From NCBI RefSeq assembly GCF_004217285.1, contig NZ_SHKS01000001.1, positions 875,195 to 939,194 of the forward strand: 64,000 nt of DNA, given 5' to 3'. Positions within the stretch are counted from its first letter, which is position 1; every line of letters starts with the position of its first letter. Positions 26,730 to 34,619 of this stretch are shown here, one piece after another. A program made the translations under genes and the position numbers. The notes under the pieces are model-generated. The model saw only the letters and a list, made by a program, of their open reading frames with translations, made no database searches and was not told the origin of the DNA. The stretch is from Streptomyces sp. BK239. GTDB taxonomy: Bacteria > Actinomycetota > Actinomycetes > Streptomycetales > Streptomycetaceae.

Positions 26730-26827
26730 GCCCGGATGCCGATTCCGGTGGCGCCGATTCCCTTTCCAGGGCGCGGGTTTCCTATCCTGTGAACTCGAAC
26801 TGCTCTGCGGGGAAGGGGACCGGGGCG

Positions 26828-29128
26828 GTGGCGTTGCACAGGGACGACCCGAAGTCGCTCGGCGGGTACCGGATCGTCGACCGGCTCGGCGCCGGCGGCA
26901 TGGGCGTCGTCTACCGGGCCGTGTCCGGGTCGGGCCGCGAGCTCGCCGTCAAGGTGGTGCACGCCCAGTACGCCGAGGACGCCGTCTTCCGCACCCGTTT
27001 CCGGCAGGAGATCGATGCCGTCCGCAAGGTGAGCGGCGCCTTCACCGCGCCCGTCGTGGACGCGGACCCGGAGGCCGTACGGCCGTGGATGGCCACCCAG
27101 TACGTGCCCGCGCCCTCGCTCGCCGCCCGGATCCGGGACGAAGGCCCGCTCAGACAACCGGAGTTGCGCCGGCTCGCCCTGGGGCTGGTGGAGGCGCTGC
27201 GGGAGATCCACCGGGCCGGGGTCGTCCACCGCGACCTCAAGCCGGGGAACGTCCTGATGGCCGAGGACGGGCCCCGCGTCATCGACTTCGGCATCTCCCG
27301 GGCGACGGAGAACCAGACGCTGACCGAGACCGGCCACCTGATGGGCACCCCGCCGTTCATGTCCCCGGAGCAGCTCACCGACGCCCGCACGGTCGGGCCG
27401 CCGTCGGACGTCTTCTCCCTGGGCGCGCTCCTGACGTTCGCGGCGACGGGCCGCGGTCCCTTCGACGCGTACAGCCCGTACCTGACGGCGTACCGGGTGA
27501 TGAACGAGCAGCCGGACCTGACCCGTCTGCCCCCGTCCCTGCGAGCGGTCGTGGCCCACTGCCTTGCCAAAACCCCGGACGAGCGCCCCGAACTGGACGA
27601 TCTGCTGAAGCAGTTCGCGGCCGCGCTGCCGGAGGGCGCGCAAGAGGCGCTGGAGAGCGAGGAGAACCACGGGGCGCAGGAGGACCGGGACGCCGGGGCG
27701 CCACGGCGGCCCGGCCCCGGCACGAGCCCCGAGCCCGCGGTCGGGCCGCCCCTCGAACAGGTCGCCGAGCCGCTCGCGGCACCCGTCGCCGAGCCGGCCG
27801 GCGACCGTCGCGGCCGTGTCCGCCTGTTCGCTCTGGCCGGCGCGGCCGGGGTGCTCGCCGTGGCCCTGGCCGTCTACCTCGTCCTCGGTCCGCTGAACGA
27901 CCGCGGCGGCGGCCGCCCGGGCGGCTCCCCGAGCTCGACGGACTCCCGCTGGGCGGCCGTCCCGGCCGGCTGGAAGCCCTGGACCACGACTGTGCGCGAG
28001 CCCGCCGAGCACGGCGTCACCCGCGCGCCGGAACGCACCGGCAAACAGGGCACCCCGTCCTGCGCGCCGGCCTCGAACGCCGTCTACTGCGTCGGCGGCG
28101 GGGTCCTGCCGGTCCGGCTCGACGCGCTGAGCGGCCGAACTGCGTGGCGGGCCGGTGCCGCCGGCTCCGAGGAGGCGCCCGCCGGGTACGAAGGGCACAT
28201 GCTCGGCGTCGAGGACGGCGTGGTGCTCGTCAGGGAGTCGGAGCCCCTGACGCCGGACAGCAGCCCGCGGCCCCCGGTCCTGACGGCTCTCGACGCCGAC
28301 ACCGGCAAGAGGCTCTGGTCGCGTCCGGTGTCCTCCGGGAACGGCGCCCCGGGCCTCGCCGGCGGGCTGGTCATCGTCCCCGAGGCCGACCTCCGGACGA
28401 TGACCGCCCGTTCCCCGCGCGACGGCGCCCGCCGCTGGTCCGCCCCCCTGCCCGCCGACCACGCCTGCACCTTTCACGGCTTCGGCGACGCCCTGTACAC
28501 CCTGTGCGGCCGGTACGACGTCGACGAGCCGAAGGCCAAGCTGCTCTCCATCGACCCGGCGGACGGCAAGACCCGTGAACTCGCGGTCGTCGCGCCGGAC
28601 AGTGTGCTCCTGGGCGCGCGGGACGGCCGGCCGGTGCTCCTGGAGCCGACCGAGGGGAGCAGGCAGGAGTCCGGCGACGACCTGGCGTACGCGCGCGTGG
28701 TGTCGGTCGATCCGGTGAGCGGTGAACGGCGGGCGGTGGCGGCGGCGGGGGAGCCCGTCGGACAGCCGGCGCTGGTCGGCGGGGTGGTCTGCTTCGCGGC
28801 GTCCAACGGACTGGTCACCGCCGTCTCCCCGGAGACGGGCGCACGACTGTGGCAGACCCGTACGAGCCTGGAACAGCCCGGTCGGGCGATGGCGGGACCG
28901 CGAGGGGCGACGGTGTTCCTCGCCAGCGCGAGCGGGCGGGTGGCCGCGCTGGACGCCCGAACGGGGCGCGTGCTGTGGGAGACGCTCCCGCACGCGGCCC
29001 GGATCGGGGCGTCGGGCTGGCTCCCGGAGATGCTTCCCCTGGCGGGCGCGCTGGTGGTGGTCACCTCCGACGGGACGGTGTTCTCCGTGGACCCCGCGCA
29101 CCCCGACAGCACCCCGGCACCGGCGTGA
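26828..29128 (+). CDS. Membrane Ser/Thr protein kinase with extracytoplasmic PQQ-type beta-propeller
   Basis: The product has 766 residues. The cytoplasmic Hanks-type kinase domain (14-266) has glycine loop LGAGGMGVVY, Lys42, catalytic HRDLKPGNVL (Asp136), DFG at 153-155 and SPEQL. A Glu/Pro-rich juxtamembrane stretch leads to one membrane helix at ~331-354. The outer part (~380-760) has repeated strands such as LDALSGRTAWRAG, LDADTGKRLWSRP, VSPETGARLWQTR and LDARTGRVLWETL, a PQQ-like propeller that may sense a ligand. GTG at 26828 follows GGGGAAGGGG; a TATCCT -10 lies at about 26783. It is unlike PASTA kinases. The substrate is unknown. Confidence 0.92.
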   Translation: MALHRDDPKSLGGYRIVDRLGAGGMGVVYRAVSGSGRELAVKVVHAQYAEDAVFRTRFRQEIDAVRKVSGAFTAPVVDADPEAVRPWMATQYVPAPSLAARIRDEGPLRQPELRRLALGLVEALREIHRAGVVHRDLKPGNVLMAEDGPRVIDFGISRATENQTLTETGHLMGTPPFMSPEQLTDARTVGPPSDVFSLGALLTFAATGRGPFDAYSPYLTAYRVMNEQPDLTRLPPSLRAVVAHCLAKTPDERPELDDLLKQFAAALPEGAQEALESEENHGAQEDRDAGAPRRPGPGTSPEPAVGPPLEQVAEPLAAPVAEPAGDRRGRVRLFALAGAAGVLAVALAVYLVLGPLNDRGGGRPGGSPSSTDSRWAAVPAGWKPWTTTVREPAEHGVTRAPERTGKQGTPSCAPASNAVYCVGGGVLPVRLDALSGRTAWRAGAAGSEEAPAGYEGHMLGVEDGVVLVRESEPLTPDSSPRPPVLTALDADTGKRLWSRPVSSGNGAPGLAGGLVIVPEADLRTMTARSPRDGARRWSAPLPADHACTFHGFGDALYTLCGRYDVDEPKAKLLSIDPADGKTRELAVVAPDSVLLGARDGRPVLLEPTEGSRQESGDDLAYARVVSVDPVSGERRAVAAAGEPVGQPALVGGVVCFAASNGLVTAVSPETGARLWQTRTSLEQPGRAMAGPRGATVFLASASGRVAALDARTGRVLWETLPHAARIGASGWLPEMLPLAGALVVVTSDGTVFSVDPAHPDSTPAPA

Positions 29129-29160
29129 GCGTGCACGCCGGAGCCGGGGACCGGTGAGGA

Positions 29161-30345
29161 CTACGGCAGCGCCAGCATCCGCTCCAGGGCCAGCTTCGCG
29201 AACGCCTCGGTCTCCTTGTCGACCTCGATGCGGTTGACCAGCTTGCCCTCGGCCAGGGACTCCAGGGTCCACACCAGGTGGGGCAGGTCGATGCGGTTCA
29301 TGGTCGAGCAGAAGCACACCGTGCGGTCGAGGAAGACGATCTCCTTGCCCTCGGGAGCGAAACGGTTCGCCAGCCGCCGCACGAGGTTCAGCTCGGTGCC
29401 GATCGCCCACTTCGAGCCGGCCGGGGCGGCCTCCAGCGCCTTGATGATGTACTCGGTCGAACCGACGTAGTCCGCCGCGGCCACGACCTCGTGCCGGCAC
29501 TCGGGGTGGACCAGCACGTTCACGCCGGGTATGCGGGCGCGGACGTCCTCCACCGACTCCAGGCTGAAGCGGCCGTGCACCGAGCAGTGGCCCCGCCACA
29601 GGATCATCTTGGCGTTCCGCAGCTGCTCGGCGGTGAGCCCGCCGTTCGGCTTGTGCGGGTTGTAGAGCACGCAGTCGTCCAGGGACATGCCCATGTCGCG
29701 GACGGCGGTGTTGCGGCCCAGGTGCTGGTCCGGCAGGAAGAGGACCTTGTCGCCCTGCTCGAAGGCCCAGTCGAGGGCCCGCTTCGCGTTCGACGACGTG
29801 CAGATCGTGCCGCCGTGCTTGCCGGTGAACGCCTTGATGTCCGCGGAGGAGTTCATGTACGACACCGGGACGACCTGCTCGGCGACGCCCGCCTCGGTCA
29901 GCACGTCCCAGCACTCGGCGACCTGCTCGGCCGTGGCCATGTCGGCCATGGAGCAGCCGGCGGCGAGGTCGGGCAGCACGACCTTCTGGTCGTCGGAGGT
30001 GAGGATGTCCGCGGACTCCGCCATGAAGTGCACACCGCAGAACACGATGTACTCGGCGTCGGGGCGTGCGGCCGCGTCCCGGGCCAGCTTGAAGGAGTCT
30101 CCCGTGACGTCGGCGAACTGGATGACCTCGTCGCGCTGGTAGTGGTGCCCCAGGACGAAGACCTTGTCCCCGAGCTTCTCCTTGGCGGCGCGGGCCCGCT
30201 CCACCAGGTCCGGGTCGGACGGGGAGGGCAGGTCGCCGGGGCAATCGACGCCCCGCTCGCTCTTCGGGTCGGCCTCCCGGCCGAGCAGCAACAGGGCGAG
30301 GGGAGTCGGCTGTACGTCGAGCTCCGGGGTTGGGGCGGTGGTCAC
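29161..30345 (-). CDS. nadA: Quinolinate synthase A
   Basis: The product has 394 residues. It has the three cysteine regions that hold the [4Fe-4S] cluster: FCGVHFMAESAD, HPECRH and TVCFCSTMNR, plus LGHHYQRDEVIQ and the SYMNSSADIKAF substrate segment. It condenses iminoaspartate with dihydroxyacetone phosphate in NAD synthesis. GTG codons occur at 30354 and 30345; GAAAGG lies 9 nt before 30345 but abuts 30354, so I use 30345. Upstream is an unusually symmetric regulatory region. The divergent neighbour encodes ErpA, an Fe-S carrier that may mature this enzyme. No nadB or nadC is next to it in the window. Confidence 0.96.
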   Translation of the reverse strand: MTTAPTPELDVQPTPLALLLLGREADPKSERGVDCPGDLPSPSDPDLVERARAAKEKLGDKVFVLGHHYQRDEVIQFADVTGDSFKLARDAAARPDAEYIVFCGVHFMAESADILTSDDQKVVLPDLAAGCSMADMATAEQVAECWDVLTEAGVAEQVVPVSYMNSSADIKAFTGKHGGTICTSSNAKRALDWAFEQGDKVLFLPDQHLGRNTAVRDMGMSLDDCVLYNPHKPNGGLTAEQLRNAKMILWRGHCSVHGRFSLESVEDVRARIPGVNVLVHPECRHEVVAAADYVGSTEYIIKALEAAPAGSKWAIGTELNLVRRLANRFAPEGKEIVFLDRTVCFCSTMNRIDLPHLVWTLESLAEGKLVNRIEVDKETEAFAKLALERMLALP

Positions 30346-30379
30346 GGCACGCACCCTTTCTACTTTTCGTCGAACTGAC

Positions 30380-30442
30380 GTTATCTATCATAACCCGCTT
30401 CACGTCACTTTGACGATCGTCATTGCGTCGATGTGACGTGAA
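30380..30442. promoter_or_regulatory. Nested palindromes in the nadA promoter region
   Basis: GTTATCTATCATAAC (30380-30394) is a 5-bp inverted repeat over five bases and contains TATGAT, a -10 candidate for nadA. TTCACGTCAC (30399-30408) and GTGACGTGAA (30433-30442) are perfect inverted repeats. TGACGATCGTCA (30411-30422), itself a perfect 12-bp palindrome, lies between them. The region is richer in A/T than its surroundings. An NAD- or iron-responsive repressor is a reasonable guess; the regulator is unknown. Confidence 0.55.
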
Positions 30443-30623
30443 TCCCTGGCCCACCCGGGCGGACACTGTGCGCTCCCACGCGTGTGTGCGAGCATGAAGG
30501 GCAGAGGGGCGCGGTGAAGAGCGGAACACGACTCGTCCGGGCCCCTCGGCCCGGAATGAATCCGCGGCCCCGTCGGTTGCAACCGTCGGCAAGCAGTCTC
30601 CGTACAACCCGGGAGAGATGTAG

Positions 30624-30980
30624 ATGTCCGTATCGGACGAGACCAGCACCGTCACCGACGGCATCATCCTGACCGACGCCGCCGCGTCGAAGGTCAAGGC
30701 CCTGCTCGACCAGGAAGGCCGTGACGACCTCGCCCTGCGCGTGGCCGTCCAGCCCGGCGGCTGCTCCGGCCTGCGCTACCAGCTCTTCTTCGACGAGCGG
30801 TCCCTCGACGGCGACGTCGAGAAGGACTTCGACGGCGTCAAGGTCGTCACCGACCGCATGAGCGCTCCCTACCTGGGCGGCGCGACGATCGACTTCGTGG
30901 ACACGATCGAGAAGCAGGGCTTCACGATCGACAACCCGAACGCGACCGGTTCCTGCGCCTGCGGCGACTCCTTCAGCTGA
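30624..30980 (+). CDS. erpA: Iron-sulfur cluster insertion protein, A-type carrier
   Basis: The product has 118 residues. The A-type fold has its three conserved cysteines in PGGCSGLRYQL and in the C-terminal GSCACGDSF. It receives or delivers Fe-S clusters to apo-proteins. GGGAGAG lies just before the ATG. It stands alone between divergent nadA and a convergent membrane protein gene, with a strong terminator 17 bp after its stop. Its proximity to nadA (4Fe-4S) and to the Rieske gene qcrA further right fits a client relationship, but that is inference. The mycobacterial orthologue Rv2204c has similar neighbours. Confidence 0.94.
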   Translation: MSVSDETSTVTDGIILTDAAASKVKALLDQEGRDDLALRVAVQPGGCSGLRYQLFFDERSLDGDVEKDFDGVKVVTDRMSAPYLGGATIDFVDTIEKQGFTIDNPNATGSCACGDSFS

Positions 30981-30997
30981 GCCGTACCGGAACGACG

Positions 30998-31036
30998 GGA
31001 AGGCGGCGGCCCCTCTTGCGGGGGTCGCCGCCTTCC
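30998..31036 (+). terminator. Hairpin terminator after erpA
   Basis: GGAAGGCGGCGGCCCC (30998-31013) pairs with GGGGTCGCCGCCTTCC (31021-31036) over 16 bp with one G-T type mismatch and a 7-nt loop. It lies between convergent genes and may work in both directions. Confidence 0.88.
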
Positions 31037-31059
31037 GCGTTCCGTCCGCCTGCCGCCCG

Positions 31060-33123
31060 TCACGGCAGCCGCGCGCCCGGCTTCTCCAGCGGGACCGACT
31101 TGCCGTCCGAGCCGACCACGGTCCGGCTGCCGAGCGGCTCGTCCAGCGTCACCGTCTTGTGGAACAGCTTGGCGATCTTGATGCAGACCTTGTCCGGCCA
31201 CGGCGTCGCGGTCACGGTGACCTCGACCCGGTCGCCGCGCTCGGTCGCCGCCGCCGTGTAGTCGGCGCACACCCCGCCGGTGAAGGCGACCGTCAGCTCC
31301 CGCCCCTCGGCGGTGTAGCCGTCGACCTTCACGTCCTGCGTCGTCGCGCCCGAGGTGGCCCCGCCGGACGGGCTCGCCGTCCCCGGCCCGCCCAGGTACT
31401 CCGGCTCGACGGCCGGATGCGTCACCGTGTACGTGCCGTCCCCGGCGCCCCGCACCTCGAACAGCCACGACGGCACCAGGACCTGCCGCCCACCGGAGGA
31501 GTGCGGGGCCAGCCCGAACACCGCCTCCTCGACCGTCACCGTCTGCTTGCGCGTCTGCTTCCCCGGCATGTCGGCCGACGGGGCGCACGGGCTCGCCAGC
31601 CGGTCCTCCCTGCCCTGCGGACGGCCGTCCAGCGGGGCCGAGGTGGCGCAGCCGCCGATGCCCATCCGGTGGTCGGTGCCGGGCGCGGCGTTCATCCGGT
31701 CCAGCGTCTCCCGCGCGCTCAGCACGGGGTACGAGTCTCCCTCGGCCGGCGTCTTCAGCTGCCCGTTCCCGGAGACGACCTCGCCCTGCCCGTTGACGGT
31801 GACGCCGGTCGTCCAGCCGTAGGTGGGCAGACCGCCGAACTCGGCGTCGGCGTTCACCATCCGCTGGGCGCCCGCGACCTGGCTCGCGTCGATCTCGGCG
31901 TCGCTCTGGCCGACGGCCTCGAGGACCGGCTCGGCCGCCTTCTTCGCCGTCTCCTCGCTCACCGGATCGCCGGTCGCGGAGCCCTGCGCGCAGACGGCGG
32001 CGCCGCTCTTGCAGGAGTCGGTGCCTGGGGCGTACCGGCTGAACGTCCACAGGCCGGGCGCCTGCTTCTCCACCCGCAGCACCGGACCCGAACCGTCCGT
32101 CCCGGCGCCGACCTTCCAGCTCTGCCCCTCGGTGACCGGCGTCCCCTTCACGCCGAGCGCGGCCGCCAGCCGGGCCACCTCGGCCTCGCTGACCGCGCCC
32201 TTCGCCCAGTACACGGGCGCGGAGTCGGGGCCGTCCGGGAGGGTGCCCTCGGCGCGGTAGACCACCCCGTAGGGGTTGGGCTCACCGGGCGCGATGCCGT
32301 TACCGCCGCCGCTGTCACTGGCGTCGCCCGAGGGAGCGGTGGCCGCGTTGTAGTCGTCCAGCACGAGCGCCGGCGGCGCGCCGTCCTTGGCGGAGGACCC
32401 GGCCGTCGACTCGCCGCCGCCCCCGCCGCTCCCGCCGGCCGCGCTGGCGGCGAGATAGGCACCGCCGCCGCACACCAGCAGCACGGCCGCGGCGACCGCG
32501 GCCACGACGGCGGGCGACCGCCGCCGCCCGCTTCGCGCCCCGCCCGCCACGGGCCCCACATCCCCGAGCTCGCCCCCGGCGACTGCGGCGCCGCCACCGG
32601 GTCCGGAGGCCGGGGCGGGCTTCGCCTCGGGCGAGCCCGCGGCGGCGGTCGCCGCGGCCGCGGACCCGGCCGCCGCGCCAGCCTCCGTGACAGCACCCGC
32701 GTCGGCCTTCGGTTCGGCGGCGGCCTTCGGCTCGGTTTCCGCCCTCGGCTCAGCCTGGGCCTTTGGTTCCGCGTCGGCCTTCGGCTCGGCGTGGGCTTTC
32801 GGTTCCGCGTCGGCCTTTGGCCCGCCTTCCGCCTTCGGCTCAGCCTGGGCCTTCGGTTCGGCGTCGGTGTTCGGCTCGGCGTCGGTCTCCGGCTCAGCCT
32901 GGGCCTTTGGTTCCGCGTCGGCCTTCGGCTTCAGCCCGGCGTCGGCCCTCGGCTCCGCTTCCGCCTCGGTCTCGGCCTCTGCCGTGTTCTCTTCCGCCGT
33001 GCCGGTTTCCGTCGCGTCGGCCGTCACGGGACCGGTCCCGTCGACGGGCTCCGTCGTCTCCGGTGTGGCCCCGTCCTCCGGTCCGCGTGCGGCGTCGTCG
33101 TTGTCGGGTCGCTCGGTGTTCAC
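31060..33123 (-). CDS. Large membrane-anchored protein with Glu/Pro/Lys/Ala repeats, function unknown
   Basis: The product has 687 residues. Residues ~1-200 are disordered and charged, with degenerate repeats of AEPKA(D/Q) between ~55 and 142. One membrane helix lies at 204-226 (AVVAAVAAAVLLVCGGGAYL). The outer ~450 residues start with a Gly/Ser linker and contain paired cysteines (DSCKSGAAVCAQG; GGCATSAPLDG; ASPCAPSADM; GGVCADYT; DKVCIKIAK), suggesting disulfides. I recognise no domain. GTG at 33123 follows AAGGAG. It lies between erpA and adenosine kinase, where M. tuberculosis has the membrane gene Rv2203, so the position is conserved even if the function is not known. Confidence 0.8.
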   Translation of the reverse strand: MNTERPDNDDAARGPEDGATPETTEPVDGTGPVTADATETGTAEENTAEAETEAEAEPRADAGLKPKADAEPKAQAEPETDAEPNTDAEPKAQAEPKAEGGPKADAEPKAHAEPKADAEPKAQAEPRAETEPKAAAEPKADAGAVTEAGAAAGSAAAATAAAGSPEAKPAPASGPGGGAAVAGGELGDVGPVAGGARSGRRRSPAVVAAVAAAVLLVCGGGAYLAASAAGGSGGGGGESTAGSSAKDGAPPALVLDDYNAATAPSGDASDSGGGNGIAPGEPNPYGVVYRAEGTLPDGPDSAPVYWAKGAVSEAEVARLAAALGVKGTPVTEGQSWKVGAGTDGSGPVLRVEKQAPGLWTFSRYAPGTDSCKSGAAVCAQGSATGDPVSEETAKKAAEPVLEAVGQSDAEIDASQVAGAQRMVNADAEFGGLPTYGWTTGVTVNGQGEVVSGNGQLKTPAEGDSYPVLSARETLDRMNAAPGTDHRMGIGGCATSAPLDGRPQGREDRLASPCAPSADMPGKQTRKQTVTVEEAVFGLAPHSSGGRQVLVPSWLFEVRGAGDGTYTVTHPAVEPEYLGGPGTASPSGGATSGATTQDVKVDGYTAEGRELTVAFTGGVCADYTAAATERGDRVEVTVTATPWPDKVCIKIAKLFHKTVTLDEPLGSRTVVGSDGKSVPLEKPGARLP
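32698..32961 (-). repeat. Degenerate tandem coding repeat (AEPKA-type)
   Basis: About 260 bp encode roughly sixteen units of five to six residues (A-E-P-K-A followed by D, Q, H or A). At the DNA level the units read as variants of GCCGAACCSAAGGCY with scattered third-base changes. The array lies in the cytoplasmic N-terminal region of the preceding membrane protein, and unit number is likely to differ between strains. Confidence 0.75.
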
Positions 33124-33269
33124 CGCATCGCTCCTTCGGCTGCGCTGTCGTACCTCACATCCCCTTTACGGGGGACAGCGATGGGACGCAGCGGGGGAGC
33201 GCACGGTTCCCCCACGCGCTCCGACCGAAGGATCAGCCACCCGAACGGCCCAGAAGGCCGGGGGCGATC

Positions 33270-33506
33270 TCAGTTCCCGTACTCGGGCATGGCCTCGAGC
33301 AGCCGGGCCGACGTGGCCGGTACCGTCACCCCGTGCAGCAGGGAGAGCGGAACCGGCCGGGAGACGCTCCGCTCCGGGGCCGCCCAGTGCGGCGTCATCC
33401 GCGCGCAGTCGCCCCGCAGCGAGGCCAGGCCGCCGTCCAGGTCACCGGCGAGACCGGCGGTGGAGGAGGGGGCCGGAGCGGGCGCGTACGCCTTGAGGTT
33501 CGTCAT
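33270..33506 (-). CDS. Small hypothetical protein with a leaderless promoter
   Basis: The product has 78 residues, starting [20 protein letters not shown] and ending LLEAMPEYGN. It contains GDCARMTPHWAAPERS and SRPVPLSLLHGVTVPATSAR. No membrane helix, signal or known domain is seen. TACGGT (33513-33518) lies exactly 6 nt before the ATG on this strand, without a Shine-Dalgarno. This leaderless arrangement, shared with many genes in the window, is the main evidence that it is real. It is divergent from the adenosine kinase gene. The product could be a regulator or peptide, but nothing identifies it. Confidence 0.65.
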   Translation of the reverse strand: MTNLKAYAPAPAPSSTAGLAGDLDGGLASLRGDCARMTPHWAAPERSVSRPVPLSLLHGVTVPATSARLLEAMPEYGN

Positions 33507-33638
33507 AGCGGCACCGTACGCACGGGGGCGCGAGCGAAGAAAGATCTACTATCGGGTAGTTTCTGAGGCTTCGACGACGGCGGCCGACCGGGTAGCGTGA
33601 ACTGTCAATCCCGCTCCCCACACAGGAGAGTCCACGCC

Positions 33639-34613
33639 GTGCGCATCGCAGTCACCGGCTCCATCGCAACCGACCATCTCATGACGTTCCCCGGCCGCTT
33701 CGCCGACCAGCTCGTCGCGGACCAGCTCCACACGGTCTCGCTCTCCTTCCTGGTCGACCAGCTGGACGTCCGGCGCGGCGGGGTCGGCGCGAACATCGCC
33801 TTCGGCATGGGCCAGCTCGGCACCGAGCCGGTCCTGGTCGGCGCCGCCGGCTCCGACTTCGACGACTACCGGGCCTGGCTCGACCGGCACGGCGTCGACA
33901 CCGAGTCGGTCCGCATCTCCGAGACCCTGCACACCGCCCGCTTCGTGTGCACCACCGACGCCGACCACAACCAGATCGGCTCGTTCTACACCGGCGCGAT
34001 GAGCGAGGCCCGCCTCATCGAGCTCAAGACGGTCGCCGACCGCGTGGGCGGTCTGGACCTGGTGCTGATCGGCGCCGACGACCCGGAGGCGATGCTCCGC
34101 CACACCGAGGAGTGCCGCGCCCGCTCGATCCCGTTCGCGGCCGACTTCTCCCAGCAGATCGCCCGTATGAACGGCGAAGAGATCCGGATACTGCTGGACG
34201 GCGCGACGTACCTGTTCTCCAACGAGTACGAGAAGGGCCTCATCGAGTCCAAGACCGGCTGGAGCGACGAGGAGATCCTCGCCAAGGTCGGCCACCGCGT
34301 CACCACCCTCGGCTCGCGCGGCGTCCGCGTCGAGCGGGCCGGCGAGACGCCGATCGAGGTCGGCTGCCCCGCCGAGGACCGCAAGGCCGACCCGACCGGC
34401 GTCGGCGACGCCTTCCGCGCCGGCTTCCTCTCCGGTCTGGCCTGGAACGTCTCCCTGGAGCGCGCCGCCCAGATCGGCTGCATGCTCGCCACCCTCGTCA
34501 TCGAGACCGTCGGCACCCAGGAGTACCAGCTGCGCCGCGGCCACTTCATGGACCGCTTCGCCACGGCCTACGGCGACGAGGCGGCGGCAGAGGTCCGCAA
34601 GCACCTCGGCTAG
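33639..34613 (+). CDS. adoK: PfkB-family kinase, adenosine-kinase-like
   Basis: The product has 324 residues. It is a ribokinase fold with the N-terminal substrate region VTGSIATDHLMTFPGRFADQ, GGVGANIAFGMGQLG, and the C-terminal PfkB signature DPTGVGDAFRAGFLSG carrying the catalytic Asp. As far as I recall, it closely resembles M. tuberculosis Rv2202c, characterised as adenosine kinase, including TCTTD/VCTTDAD and HTEECRA segments. Older annotations call it a carbohydrate kinase. GTG at 33639 has AGGAG upstream, and TAGCGT at about 33592 is a -10 candidate. It is convergent with the desulfurase gene, ending 6 bp before it. Confidence 0.88.
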   Translation: MRIAVTGSIATDHLMTFPGRFADQLVADQLHTVSLSFLVDQLDVRRGGVGANIAFGMGQLGTEPVLVGAAGSDFDDYRAWLDRHGVDTESVRISETLHTARFVCTTDADHNQIGSFYTGAMSEARLIELKTVADRVGGLDLVLIGADDPEAMLRHTEECRARSIPFAADFSQQIARMNGEEIRILLDGATYLFSNEYEKGLIESKTGWSDEEILAKVGHRVTTLGSRGVRVERAGETPIEVGCPAEDRKADPTGVGDAFRAGFLSGLAWNVSLERAAQIGCMLATLVIETVGTQEYQLRRGHFMDRFATAYGDEAAAEVRKHLG

Positions 34614-34619
34614 GACACT

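Noticed and set aside
26693..30697. A 1,334-codon minus-strand open frame over the kinase, nadA and erpA region
   Set aside because: It crosses three real genes and a promoter region; composition is Arg/Gly/Ala shadow and no family motif is present.
32698..32961. CRISPR-like array
   Set aside because: The periodic sequence is an in-frame peptide repeat in a coding region with no unique spacers.
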